Below, piece after piece: positions 26,044 through 35,205 of a stretch of DNA of 40,734 bases. This DNA comes from JAJDIA01 sp031555505 (GTDB lineage: Bacteria; Bacteroidota; Bacteroidia; Bacteroidales; Tannerellaceae): positions 1-40,734 of the forward strand of contig JAVBUH010000010.1 in assembly GCA_031555505.1 (NCBI GenBank), given 5' to 3'. Position 1 is the first letter of the stretch. Every line of letters begins with the position of its first letter. Both the position numbers and the translations under genes were made by a program. The notes under the pieces were generated by a model. The model saw only the letters and a list, made by a program, of their open reading frames with translations, was not told the origin of the DNA and did not search any database.

Positions 26044-26185
26044 GTTTGAGCAAGTCCGGCATCTGGTCATTTCATCGGCAGGAACAGCGCTAAAACCCAC
26101 CTTGCAGTGGGCATCCATCTGCTATAACTTCTTACACGGGAATTGCCTTCACCTTGTCACTTTCTTCAGTTGGTCAATGAGTTAC

Positions 26186-26242
26186 AGTGACAGCAGAGGC
26201 TGTTTTCTATCCTGCTGTCACTCTCCTGTCACTCTCCTGTCA
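26186..26242. repeat. Inverted repeat plus short direct repeats near the GH123 gene end
   Basis: AGTGACAGCAG (26186-26196) pairs perfectly with CTGCTGTCACT (26212-26222) around 15 bases. The right arm runs into further direct copies of CTGTCACTCTC, with the core CTGTCA occurring three times to 26242. The hairpin lies 34 bases beyond the GH123 stop on the minus strand and may end that transcript, although the T run is weak. Confidence 0.6.
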
Positions 26243-26255
26243 AAACCACTATTGA

Positions 26256-28040
26256 TCAGAAACTGTTCAATACCTTGCGGGCGGCATTCACCATTTCGGC
26301 GGCATTATCCGGTGTGAGTTGGTCGGGTACGAAGCGGGCAACCGTTTGGTTCAGCTTATCCAGCTTGGCGTGCTGTCCTTTGGCGGTGAACTCTTCGCGG
26401 AGAAGGCGAATCTTCTCCATATCCTGCACACCTTCGGCGATTCGCTCGAAGCGCAGACTGCTACGGATGGTACCGGGTTGCGGGCCGGGATAAACCATAA
26501 AGCAATCGCCGGCAGCCCAGGTGCGGAAACGGGTGTCACGCAACGGATCCAAATTCCAGGCATTGAAAGACCAACGGAGATAGCCATCGTAGTTGCCGCC
26601 GGCAGCATGCCAGATCGTCCAGGTAGCTTCGGCCGGAGGAGAGAAGGTGAAGAAGTTGGGAAGCGGTTCGGCGCAGCAGGTATAAACGGAACTGATCTTC
26701 CCTTCCTTCGCGCGACGGGCCTTTTCTTCGGGCGTAAAGTTCTGCCCGTAAGCCAGGCAATAGTCGTACAGGTCGGCTTCAATTTCTTTATGATAGCTAC
26801 CTGCCAGCGATATTTTGAAGTCGGGATCGGCCTTTTTGATCACTTTGATCGCTTCCATCATCGGTTCCAATCCGCGCTCATCCATGGATATAACGGCCTT
26901 TTCAAACCAGCCCTTTTGTTTCAGGTGACGGGCAAAGTCTTTGAGGAAGGTACCCCAGTAGGTATCATACAAAGCATCGCCCGGCTTGGCTTCCACATAC
27001 AGTACACGGCTGGTAGCCTGATCGTAATAATCGAAGCTGAGCGCCCAGGGGATCATCGTGTAGCAATTGATCTGTTTGTCGATACCGATCTCGTTCATCA
27101 TAAACTCCACCCACTTATCGAACACGGTATAGTCGTATTCCCACGAGCCGTCGAGCTTCTTTGTCTTCCCCACCATACTGTCAAAATGATCCTGCGTTTG
27201 TCCGGCCCAGGGTTTGTACATGATGGTAGTAGTGATTACCTTCTGTCCCACATCGGCCAGCATCTTCATCACCGGGCGCATGGCATCGAAGTGTTCTTTG
27301 CTCCAGAGGGGGACATTATAATACCGGGCCACGGCATACGGGTTTTGCCAAAAATCCAGATGGAAAGCCCACTCTTTCGGTTCGGGCAACGTGCGGTTCA
27401 GCACATCCACTGCTACCTGCAGGGTCATCGGAGCGAAGCTTTTGCCCGAAACCGTTAGCGTTCCCTTATAGGTACCGGCTTTCACGTCGCGCGGCACGCG
27501 GATAGTGAGCCATACCGGCTGCGTAGTGCAGGCCTGTATATCGTGCAAGGGGAGGATATCGAGCATATCGGCCACCAGGGAAGAGTCCCAGTCGGCCTTA
27601 TTTTCGCGATGCCCACAACCGGTAGAGCCGTCTTTGCTCAATTCGTCCGTCATCACATACCGCATGAAAGAGGCAGTGGCAGCCGATGCCGGGATCACAG
27701 ACGATCCATTCCGGAGATCACTCACCGTGAGGGTGGCATCTACAATGTCACGTTTGGTCCAGATCAACGCCTGGGCATTTACCCGTTCACCCTTCCAGGC
27801 TTTTGTTTGCCAGCGGGTAGTTTTCTGTACGTGCGGGATACTCCGTTTCGGATAGCGTACGTCGGTAGTGGTCCAACTGAACTGGACAGTTTGCGGCATC
27901 CGGTTCCATACGTCCTTACTGTCGAAAGGCTTGGTATCTGTCAGTTCCGTGAAATCGCCCGGCCGGAGTTGGCCGGCATGTTGTGCTGTGGCGGAGAAGC
28001 CCCATGCCAACAGGGTACAAAGCATGATTGTCTTTTTCAT
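26256..28040 (-). CDS. GH123 / DUF4091-family glycoside hydrolase, exported
   Basis: A 594-residue protein. The signal peptide (MKKTIMLCTLLAWGF) is probably cleaved after ATAQ. An N-terminal beta-sandwich covers about 25-215, followed by a TIM-barrel domain. Adjacent Asp387-Glu388 in VISMDERGLEP fits the acid pair of GH123 beta-N-acetylgalactosaminidases, which use substrate-assisted catalysis. The region around EWAFHLDFWQNPYAVARY matches the DUF4091 family. Such enzymes act on GalNAc-containing glycolipid or mucin-type glycans; the exact substrate here is inferred. It is not linked to a SusCD pair in this window. Confidence 0.85.
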   Translation of the reverse strand: MKKTIMLCTLLAWGFSATAQHAGQLRPGDFTELTDTKPFDSKDVWNRMPQTVQFSWTTTDVRYPKRSIPHVQKTTRWQTKAWKGERVNAQALIWTKRDIVDATLTVSDLRNGSSVIPASAATASFMRYVMTDELSKDGSTGCGHRENKADWDSSLVADMLDILPLHDIQACTTQPVWLTIRVPRDVKAGTYKGTLTVSGKSFAPMTLQVAVDVLNRTLPEPKEWAFHLDFWQNPYAVARYYNVPLWSKEHFDAMRPVMKMLADVGQKVITTTIMYKPWAGQTQDHFDSMVGKTKKLDGSWEYDYTVFDKWVEFMMNEIGIDKQINCYTMIPWALSFDYYDQATSRVLYVEAKPGDALYDTYWGTFLKDFARHLKQKGWFEKAVISMDERGLEPMMEAIKVIKKADPDFKISLAGSYHKEIEADLYDYCLAYGQNFTPEEKARRAKEGKISSVYTCCAEPLPNFFTFSPPAEATWTIWHAAGGNYDGYLRWSFNAWNLDPLRDTRFRTWAAGDCFMVYPGPQPGTIRSSLRFERIAEGVQDMEKIRLLREEFTAKGQHAKLDKLNQTVARFVPDQLTPDNAAEMVNAARKVLNSF

Positions 28041-28108
28041 GTATATGTGTCGTTTAGTTAGTTAAATAGAATCGGTCCGATTCGGCTCCGGGGATAAAGA
28101 TACGTCTT

Positions 28109-28255
28109 TTACCGGATTCGTTTGTAATGACAGAGCAGAAGATTACCGTTATCATCATACAAATGCATCCCGTTCCCTTCGCAATAACGCCACATGTCAC
28201 ATGCGGGGCATTGTCCTTTCTTCGCCCATTTGCGGTTACGGAAAGGCTCAAACCT
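28109..28255 (-). pseudogene. C-terminal remnant of a radical SAM/SPASM protein
   Basis: Read on the minus strand from 28255 to the stop at 28109-28111 are 48 codons with the pattern RFEPFRNRKWAKKG, CPACDMWRYCEGNGMHL and LLLCHYKRIR. The Cys spacing C-x2-C-x5-C-x16-C and the phrase CEGNGMHL are typical of the C-terminal auxiliary Fe-S cluster (SPASM) region of a Bacteroidota radical SAM family associated with peptide natural products (TIGR04133-like, from memory). Full-length proteins have several hundred residues with a CxxxCxxC core; none is found upstream, where an in-frame TGA at 28256-28258 closes the frame. It is therefore a decayed 3' end. No precursor peptide is recognisable nearby. 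Confidence 0.72.
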
Positions 28256-28458
28256 TCACAACCATAGTTAACATGTATCTTTCCTTCCTGGCTGCAGTAT
28301 CTTTCATAAGCACGGGAGCTGAAAGCTATAAATACGGCATGCCATGTACAAAATATCATTATGTCAAAATGTCAAATAAAGCCCTCTCATTCGTCGTCTT
28401 TTCCCCGGATAATCCGTACCTTGCGGCCTCAAAAGCAATACGGACTTATCATCGGATC

Positions 28459-30306
28459 ATGAAAGATTTTATACGCGTACTCAGGCGCTTTGTGCCTCCT
28501 TATAAGAAATACCTGGTGCTGAACATCGTGTTCAACATCCTGTCGGCTATCCTGAACCTCTTCTCCTTTGCACTGATCATACCGATCCTGAACCTGCTAT
28601 TCAAGCTGGATACGACAGTGTACAGCTATATGGATATAGCCTTCAATCCGCTGTCGTGGGATGCCTGGAAAGCGTTGCCGGAGATGTTGAAAAACAACTT
28701 TTTCTGGTATGTGAGCAACCTGATTGAGACTCAAGGCGGATCTATCACCCTAATCGTGCTCGGCCTCTTCCTGGTAGTGATGACATTCCTGAAAGTGGCC
28801 ACCATGTATATGGCCTTCTTCACCATGATACCGATCCGTACCGGCGTGGTGCGCGACATACGCAACCAGATCAACCGCAAGATCACCCAACTTCCTCTCG
28901 GTTTCTTCTCCGAAGAACGCAAAGGGGATATCATTGCCCGCGTATCGGGCGACGTGAATGAAATCGAGACTTCGATCATGTCGTCGCTCGACATGCTCTT
29001 CAAGAACCCGATACTGATCCTGATCTATCTTATAGGTATGATCGTGATCAGTTGGCAGCTTACCGTCTTCGTACTCATCCTTCTGCCCCTGGCCGGCTAT
29101 CTGATGGGGCAGGTGGGCAAGAAGCTGAAGCGCAAATCGCTGGAGGGACAACAACAATGGGGCCTCCTCATGAGCCAGATCGAAGAAACGCTGAGCGGAC
29201 TGCGCATCATCAAGGCCTTCAATGCAGAGAAGAAGATTCAAGACCGGTTCGAACGCTCCAACGAAGAGTTTCGCCGCATCACCAACCGCATCTACCGCCG
29301 CCAGCAGATGGCGCACCCGATGAGCGAATTCCTCGGTACAGCCACGATCGCCATCGTGCTTTGGTATGGCGGGACCCTGATCCTGGGCAACAACAGTTCG
29401 ATCGACGCATCTACCTTTATCTACTACCTGGTGATCTTCTACAGCATCATCAACCCGGCTAAAGACCTGAGTAAAGCCTCCTATGCTATCCAGAAAGGGC
29501 TGGCTTCCATGGAGCGTGTTGACAAGATACTTACCGCCGAAACAAATATTACCAATCCGGCGCAGCCGAAGCCGATTGCGCTGGCAGGAAAGATCAGCTA
29601 CAACGATGTATGGTTCCGCTACCAGAACGACTGGGTGCTGAAAGGCATCAACCTCGAGATACCGAAAGGGAAGACCGTGGCGCTGGTAGGTCAGTCGGGA
29701 TCAGGCAAGAGCACCATGGTAGACCTCCTCCCCCGCTTCTACGATGTAGACAAGGGCGCCATCACAGTAGACGGCACCGATGTGCGTGATGCCACCTTGT
29801 ACGACCTTCGCAGCCTGATGGGCAACGTAAACCAGGAAGCGATCCTCTTCAACGATACCTTCTTCAACAATATCGCCTTCGGCGTAGACAATGCCACCCA
29901 GCAGCAAGTGGAAGAAGCGGCGCGTATTGCCAACGCCCACGACTTTATTATGGCTACCGACGATGGTTACCGCACCAACATTGGCGACCGCGGCGGCAAG
30001 CTCTCCGGCGGACAACGCCAACGCATCAGCATTGCCCGCGCCATCCTCAAGAATCCGCCCATATTGATCCTCGACGAAGCCACGTCGGCCCTCGATACCG
30101 AATCCGAGCGCCTGGTACAAGACGCACTCGAAAACCTGATGCGCAACCGTACCACCGTAGTGATCGCCCATCGCCTGTCGACGATCAAGAACGCCGACAT
30201 CATTTGCGTCATGCACGAGGGCCTGATCGTGGAGCGTGGCCGGCACGAAGAACTTCTTGCCCTCGACGGCTACTACAAGCGGCTGTGCGATATGCAGAGT
30301 TTCTAA
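28459..30306 (+). CDS. ABC transporter, fused permease and ATPase (MsbA-like exporter)
   Basis: A 615-residue half-transporter that would work as a homodimer in the inner membrane, exporting lipids, glycolipids or drugs. The start at ATG 28459 (MKDFIRVLRRFVPPYKKY) matches family N-termini. The frame stays open for 86 codons further upstream, but that part has no homology and overlaps the SPASM remnant on the other strand. Six membrane helices occupy about 20-330. The ATPase has Walker A GQSGSGKST (411-419), signature LSGGQRQR (from 515) and Walker B ILILDEATSALD (Asp539, Glu540). GH95 follows after 27 bases, so the two may be co-transcribed. The export substrate is unknown. Confidence 0.92.
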   Translation: MKDFIRVLRRFVPPYKKYLVLNIVFNILSAILNLFSFALIIPILNLLFKLDTTVYSYMDIAFNPLSWDAWKALPEMLKNNFFWYVSNLIETQGGSITLIVLGLFLVVMTFLKVATMYMAFFTMIPIRTGVVRDIRNQINRKITQLPLGFFSEERKGDIIARVSGDVNEIETSIMSSLDMLFKNPILILIYLIGMIVISWQLTVFVLILLPLAGYLMGQVGKKLKRKSLEGQQQWGLLMSQIEETLSGLRIIKAFNAEKKIQDRFERSNEEFRRITNRIYRRQQMAHPMSEFLGTATIAIVLWYGGTLILGNNSSIDASTFIYYLVIFYSIINPAKDLSKASYAIQKGLASMERVDKILTAETNITNPAQPKPIALAGKISYNDVWFRYQNDWVLKGINLEIPKGKTVALVGQSGSGKSTMVDLLPRFYDVDKGAITVDGTDVRDATLYDLRSLMGNVNQEAILFNDTFFNNIAFGVDNATQQQVEEAARIANAHDFIMATDDGYRTNIGDRGGKLSGGQRQRISIARAILKNPPILILDEATSALDTESERLVQDALENLMRNRTTVVIAHRLSTIKNADIICVMHEGLIVERGRHEELLALDGYYKRLCDMQSF

Positions 30307-30333
30307 AATATAGATACTGATACCTGAGAAAAT

Positions 30334-32790
30334 ATGCAAAATACACAATATAATAGCCTGATATGCTCGTTACTGGCATTCCTGTCCCTGTCGTTCACAA
30401 GTTGTGATCCGGCAACCAGTCAACCGGAAAAAGAACTGTCTTTCCACTTCAACCAACCTGCCAGGATGTGGGAAGAAACCTTCCCGCTCGGAAACGGTCG
30501 TATCGGTATGATGCCCGATGGCGGCATAGAAAAAGAAGTAGTGGTGCTGAACGATATCTCCCTCTGGTCCGGAAGCCGGCAGGATGCCGACAATCCGTTG
30601 GCCCAGGCTTCTCTTAAAAGTATACGCCAACTGCTGTTTGAAGGACGGAATGATGAAGCACAGGCCTTGATGTACGAAACCTTTGTGTGCAAAGGCGTAG
30701 GCAGTGGCTATGGCGACGGCGCCAATGTGCCTTACGGCAGTTATCAGATTTTTAGTAATCTTACATTCGATTACAGGTATCCCAACCCAACCGGCGTATT
30801 GGCCGATTACCGCCGGGCACTTAGCCTCAATGACGCAATCGCCTCGGTGGCTTTCAAGAAAGGAGAGACACACTATACACGCGAAAGCTTCACTTCGTTC
30901 AGCCACGACCTGGGTGTGATCCGGCTCACGGCTGATACAGAAAAAGCGCTGCACTTCACCGTAGGCATGAACCGCCCCGAACACGTAACCGTTTCAGTCG
31001 ATGGCAACGACCTCCTGCTACGCGGCCGCCTGCCCGACGGCGTAGATACACTGGAGGCAAAGGGTATGCAGTTTGCCGCCCGTGTCCGTATCCTTCTTCC
31101 GAAAGGGGGCGAGTTGAAAGCCTCCGATGCCGGACTGGCCGTAGCGGATGCCGATGAAGCAATTGTCCTGGTGAGCCTCGCCACAAACTATTTTGTCAAA
31201 GACGATTATGAGCGCCAACTCTCCTCCCTCCTGGACAAAGCCGGCAAAAAAGACTATGCCGCGCTGAAAAAAGAACACATCGCCGCCTACCGCAAGCTAT
31301 TTGGACGGGTCCATGTAGACCTGGGCTCGTCGGGCCGCGAATCTCTGCCCATGGATGAGCGGCTGCATGCATTCGCTGCTGATCACAACGACCCGTCACT
31401 GGCTGCCCTGTATTTCCAACTCGGCCGTTACCTGCTGATCTCCTCTACCCGCGTAGGACTACTCCCGCCCAACTTGCAAGGCCTCTGGTGCAATACTATC
31501 CATACTCCCTGGAACGGCGACTATCACCTGAATATCAACCTGCAAATGAACCTCTGGCCAGCCGAAGTAACCAACCTCTCCGAACTGCATCTTCCGCTCA
31601 TAGAATGGACCAAGCAACAGGTACAGAGCGGACAACGCACGGCCAAAACGTATTATAACGCCCGTGGCTGGGTGACGCATATCCTTGGCAATGTGTGGGA
31701 ATTTACCGCACCGGGCGAACATCCGTCCTGGGGCGCCACCAATACCTCCGCCGCCTGGTTGTGCGAACATCTCTATACCCATTACCAATATACACTGGAC
31801 AAACAATACCTGGCCGATGTCTACCCGGTGATGAAAGAAGCCTCCCTCTTCTTTGTGGATATGCTGGTAGAAGACCCGCGCAACGGCTATCTGGTGACTG
31901 CACCTACCACCTCGCCCGAGAACACTTACCGGATGCCCAACGGCAACACCGTCAGCATCTGTGCCGGTTCTACAATGGACAACCAGATACTGCGCGAACT
32001 CTTTACCAATACCATCGAAGCCGCCGGCATCCTGGGCATTGATACTGCTTTTACCGCCACGCTCGATGCCAAACGCGCCCGCCTGATGCCCACCACCATC
32101 GGCAACGACGGACGTATCATGGAATGGCTCGAACCCTACGAAGAAGCAGAACCGACACATCGCCACGTTTCTCATCTGTATGGATTGTATCCAGGCAACG
32201 AGATCACCCTTGAGCATACCCCCGAACTGGCTGCCGCCGCCCGTAAATCACTGGAAACACGAGGCGATAAGAGCACTGGTTGGTCAATGGCGTGGAAGAT
32301 CAGCTTCTGGTCGCGCCTGCACGATGGGAACCATGCCTACAAACTGCTTTGCGACCTGCTCTATCCCTGCGTAGACAAAGGAACCAACTATGCCAAAGGC
32401 GGCGGCACATACCCCAACCTCTTCTGCGGACATCCGCCATTCCAGATCGATGGAAACTTTGGTGGAACTGCCGGTATGGCTGAAATGCTGGTTCAATGTC
32501 AGACAGGACAGATCGACTATCTGCCGGCCCTGCCTTCGGCTTGGGAATCGGGCAACTTCAGCGGTCTCAAAGTACGTGGTGGAGGCGAAACAGGTGCCAA
32601 ATGGGCGAATGGCCTCCTCACAGAAGCCAGCCTCAAAGCTACCATCCCGGGAACTTTCACCATCAAACTTCCTGCTAACTCGGCCAATATGCAAATCCGC
32701 AAAAACGACAAAGCGGTCTCTTTCCCGGTAACAAACGGCACACTGACAGTGGAGTTGCAACTAGGTGACGAGATCGTGCTGACCTTCTGA
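30334..32790 (+). CDS. GH95 alpha-L-fucosidase-family lipoprotein
   Basis: An 818-residue enzyme of glycoside hydrolase family 95, which removes alpha-1,2-linked L-fucose (some members alpha-L-galactose) by inversion. The signal ends in lipobox SFTSC with Cys24, so it is membrane-anchored outside the cytoplasm. The N-terminal domain shows PARMWEETFPLGNGRIGMM and LWSGSRQDADNP. Catalytic residues are placed by motif: Asn400 and Asn402 in YHLNINLQMN, Glu529 in TTSPENTY, Asp706 in FQIDGNFGG. All match the known GH95 site. Fucosylated host glycans or milk oligosaccharides are likely targets. It follows an ABC exporter gene by 27 bases and ends at a strong terminator. Confidence 0.95.
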   Translation: MQNTQYNSLICSLLAFLSLSFTSCDPATSQPEKELSFHFNQPARMWEETFPLGNGRIGMMPDGGIEKEVVVLNDISLWSGSRQDADNPLAQASLKSIRQLLFEGRNDEAQALMYETFVCKGVGSGYGDGANVPYGSYQIFSNLTFDYRYPNPTGVLADYRRALSLNDAIASVAFKKGETHYTRESFTSFSHDLGVIRLTADTEKALHFTVGMNRPEHVTVSVDGNDLLLRGRLPDGVDTLEAKGMQFAARVRILLPKGGELKASDAGLAVADADEAIVLVSLATNYFVKDDYERQLSSLLDKAGKKDYAALKKEHIAAYRKLFGRVHVDLGSSGRESLPMDERLHAFAADHNDPSLAALYFQLGRYLLISSTRVGLLPPNLQGLWCNTIHTPWNGDYHLNINLQMNLWPAEVTNLSELHLPLIEWTKQQVQSGQRTAKTYYNARGWVTHILGNVWEFTAPGEHPSWGATNTSAAWLCEHLYTHYQYTLDKQYLADVYPVMKEASLFFVDMLVEDPRNGYLVTAPTTSPENTYRMPNGNTVSICAGSTMDNQILRELFTNTIEAAGILGIDTAFTATLDAKRARLMPTTIGNDGRIMEWLEPYEEAEPTHRHVSHLYGLYPGNEITLEHTPELAAAARKSLETRGDKSTGWSMAWKISFWSRLHDGNHAYKLLCDLLYPCVDKGTNYAKGGGTYPNLFCGHPPFQIDGNFGGTAGMAEMLVQCQTGQIDYLPALPSAWESGNFSGLKVRGGGETGAKWANGLLTEASLKATIPGTFTIKLPANSANMQIRKNDKAVSFPVTNGTLTVELQLGDEIVLTF

Positions 32791-32810
32791 TAAGAGCACC
32801 TTCACCTACT

Positions 32811-32851
32811 AAAAAAGAGGGCGTCCCGCAGCTGCGGAGCGCCCTCTTTTT
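32811..32851. terminator. Bidirectional terminator between GH95 and glnN
   Basis: AAAAAGAGGGCG pairs with CGCCCTCTTTTT, with a GCAGCTGC palindrome in the loop region. The two convergent genes end on either side. Confidence 0.88.
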
Positions 32852-32880
32852 ATGATTCAGTTAAAGCCTGATAAAGCCTT

Positions 32881-35070
32881 TCAACGCATAAACAACAGTT
32901 CACGGTATTTAGGCAACGGCCACATCTGATTGTCCACCATCAGTTCCAGATCGTCTATGTGGTTGCGGATATCATCCAGATAAGGGGCTACAGTATCATG
33001 ATAAGCAATGGCCTTTTCACGGTAGTCGGTGATACGGTTGGCGCGTTTGCGGGCTTCGATCATCTCGTCTACTTTCTTGGTCACCGCGCAGATATGTCCG
33101 GCAATCTTCCGGATGAGGTAACGCGGCTCGTGCGACAGTTCATTGTATTCTCCTTCGCTGAAGGCTTCTTTCAGTTTGGTGATCGTATCCAGCAGCATCG
33201 ACTGGTAGCGGATGGCTACAGGGATGATATGGTTGAGTGACAAATCACCCAGCACACGGGCTTCGATCTGTACCTTCTTAATATACATTTCCCACTTCAC
33301 CTCATTGCGGGCTTCCAGTTCAATTTTACTGAGCACGCCTGTTTCACTGAACATCCGGATAGTTGCGGGTTTCAGGTATGCGTCGTACTGCAAGGGGATG
33401 CTTGTTTCACAATCCAAGCCGCGACGGATAGCCTCTTCCCGCCACTCGTCGCTGTAGCCATTGCCATCGAAACGGATGGATTTGGATTCTTTGATATACG
33501 CTTTCAGCACCTCAAAGATGGCCACTTCCTGACTTTTACCACCGGCACGTAACGTTTCCACCTCTTTCTTGAACAACAGCAACTGATGGGCAACAGCCGA
33601 ATTCAAAGCCAACATGGCCGCGCCACAGTTAGACGAGGCGCCAGGGGCACGGAACTCAAAGCGGTTTCCGGTAAAAGCAAAGGGCGAAGTACGGTTGCGA
33701 TCCGTATTATCGAGCAACAGTTCGGGTATTTGCCCAAAGCCAAGCGAGAGACGTTTCTTGTCGTCTACCACGATGGCATCCTCGCTTGTACTGTTTTCAA
33801 GCTTGTTCAGAATTTCGGTGATCTGCGTACCGAGGAAAGTGGAGATAATGGCCGGCGGCGCTTCATTCGCTCCCAGTCGGTTAGCATTGGTAGCCGAGGC
33901 TACACTGGCTTTTAGCAATGCATTATGCTTGTAAACAGCCATAATGGTATTGACCACAAAGGTGATGAAGCGCAGGTTGTCTTCCCGGTTCTTTCCCGGA
34001 GAGAAGAGATTGACACCCGTATTGGTGCCCATGGACCAGTTACAGTGCTTGCCTGAACCATTCACCCCGCTAAACGGCTTTTCGTGCAACAGCACGCGGA
34101 AGTTATGATGGCGGGCGATACGTTTCATCAGCGACATAAGCAACTGGTTATGATCGTTGGCTAGGTTACATTCTTCGTAGATCGGAGCAAGCTCAAACTG
34201 ATTAGGAGCCACCTCATTATGACGCGTCTTCACCGGGATACCCAGACGATAGCACTCTACTTCGAGGTGCTTCATAAATTCTTGCACGCGGGTAGGGATA
34301 GAACCGAAATAATGGTCGTCGAGCTGCTGATTCTTGGCACTCTCATGGCCGAGCAGTGTACGCTCGGTAAGCGAAAGGTCGGGACGAGCCGAGTAAAGAT
34401 CTTCATCCACCAGGAAATACTCCTGCTCCCAACCAAGGTAAGTCGTTATTTTATGTACGTCTTCGTCAAAGTATTTATAGACATCAACTGCCGCTTTGTT
34501 CAAGGCTTCGATGGAACGGATCAACGGCGTCTTAAAGTCGAGCGCTTCTCCCGTGTAAGCAATGAAAACAGTAGGAATACACAATGTATCATCCACAATA
34601 AAGGCAGGCGAAGAAGGATCCCAGGCCGAGTAGCCGCGGGCCTCGAACGTATTTCGCAAACCGCCGCTGGGGAAACTGGAGGCGTCGGGTTCCTGCTGCA
34701 CAAGCAGTTTGCCGCTGAACTCCTCGATCATCCCGCCGCCGTTAGACATTTCCACAAAAGCGTCATGCTTTTCTGCCGTCCCGTCGGTCAACGGCTGGAA
34801 CCAGTGTGTATAATGCGTCACCCCCTTTTCGAGGGCCCACATCCGCATACCGGCAGCTACATGGTTGGCAAATTCGCGATCGATGGGAATACCGTTATCA
34901 ATGGCATGAGTGAGCGCTTTATACGTTTCCTGCGAAAGGTACTTTTGCATCGCTTTGCGGTTGAAAACGTTCTCGCCGAAATACTCGGACACTTTCTGGT
35001 CGGGAATAGCGGCAAATACGGCCTTGCGGTTCGACGCCTTCTCTACTGCATTAAAACGGGAGATTGACAT
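32881..35070 (-). CDS. glnN: Glutamine synthetase type III
   Basis: A 729-residue type III glutamine synthetase that joins ammonia to glutamate with ATP and is the usual ammonium-assimilation enzyme of Bacteroidales. Signatures are the N-terminal FGENVFNRKAMQKYLS, GVTHYTHWFQPLTDGTAEKHD, the catalytic segments NEVAPNQFELAPIYEE and NGSGKHCNWSMGTNTG, and NRTSPFAFTGNRFEFR. The length is normal for the type and much longer than GSI. A -7 element lies just upstream and a bidirectional terminator downstream, so it is monocistronic. I see no binding site or neighbour that shows nitrogen control. Confidence 0.97.
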   Translation of the reverse strand: MSISRFNAVEKASNRKAVFAAIPDQKVSEYFGENVFNRKAMQKYLSQETYKALTHAIDNGIPIDREFANHVAAGMRMWALEKGVTHYTHWFQPLTDGTAEKHDAFVEMSNGGGMIEEFSGKLLVQQEPDASSFPSGGLRNTFEARGYSAWDPSSPAFIVDDTLCIPTVFIAYTGEALDFKTPLIRSIEALNKAAVDVYKYFDEDVHKITTYLGWEQEYFLVDEDLYSARPDLSLTERTLLGHESAKNQQLDDHYFGSIPTRVQEFMKHLEVECYRLGIPVKTRHNEVAPNQFELAPIYEECNLANDHNQLLMSLMKRIARHHNFRVLLHEKPFSGVNGSGKHCNWSMGTNTGVNLFSPGKNREDNLRFITFVVNTIMAVYKHNALLKASVASATNANRLGANEAPPAIISTFLGTQITEILNKLENSTSEDAIVVDDKKRLSLGFGQIPELLLDNTDRNRTSPFAFTGNRFEFRAPGASSNCGAAMLALNSAVAHQLLLFKKEVETLRAGGKSQEVAIFEVLKAYIKESKSIRFDGNGYSDEWREEAIRRGLDCETSIPLQYDAYLKPATIRMFSETGVLSKIELEARNEVKWEMYIKKVQIEARVLGDLSLNHIIPVAIRYQSMLLDTITKLKEAFSEGEYNELSHEPRYLIRKIAGHICAVTKKVDEMIEARKRANRITDYREKAIAYHDTVAPYLDDIRNHIDDLELMVDNQMWPLPKYRELLFMR

Positions 35071-35097
35071 AAGAATGTGTTTGGTGTTTTATGCCCG

Positions 35098-35105
35098 CAA
35101 AGATA
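35098..35105 (-). promoter_or_regulatory. -7 promoter element of glnN
   Basis: Read on the minus strand this is TATCTTTG, a perfect -7 match, 28 bases before the glnN ATG. No TTTG is found at the expected -33 position. Confidence 0.55.
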
Positions 35106-35112
35106 CAAGCAA

Positions 35113-35166
35113 ATAAAAAAATTCCTGCATAATGGGCAAAAATTAATAGCCCCATATACAGGAATT
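35113..35166 (-). terminator. Terminator of the fabH-era-der unit
   Basis: On the minus strand AATTCCTGTATATGGG pairs with CCCATTATGCAGGAATT (small internal mismatch) and a T run follows. It lies 40 bases beyond the der stop and overlaps the upstream region of the glnN promoter. Confidence 0.75.
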
Positions 35167-35205
35167 ATTTCATCAGGCAAAGCACCTGGTAGTGATTAGT
35201 AAGTT

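Noticed and set aside
26319..27458. A 379-codon plus-strand frame
   Set aside because: Lies entirely opposite the GH123-family gene, has no recognisable domain, and reflects that gene's codon pattern.
28201..28458. N-terminal extension of the ABC exporter
   Set aside because: The 86 extra codons show no homology to exporters and lie opposite the SPASM remnant; ATG 28459 gives the expected N-terminus.
31459..32217. A 252-codon minus-strand frame
   Set aside because: Antisense shadow of the GH95 gene, whose motifs are intact in the sense frame.
34219..35067. A 282-codon plus-strand frame
   Set aside because: Antisense shadow of glnN with no domain of its own.
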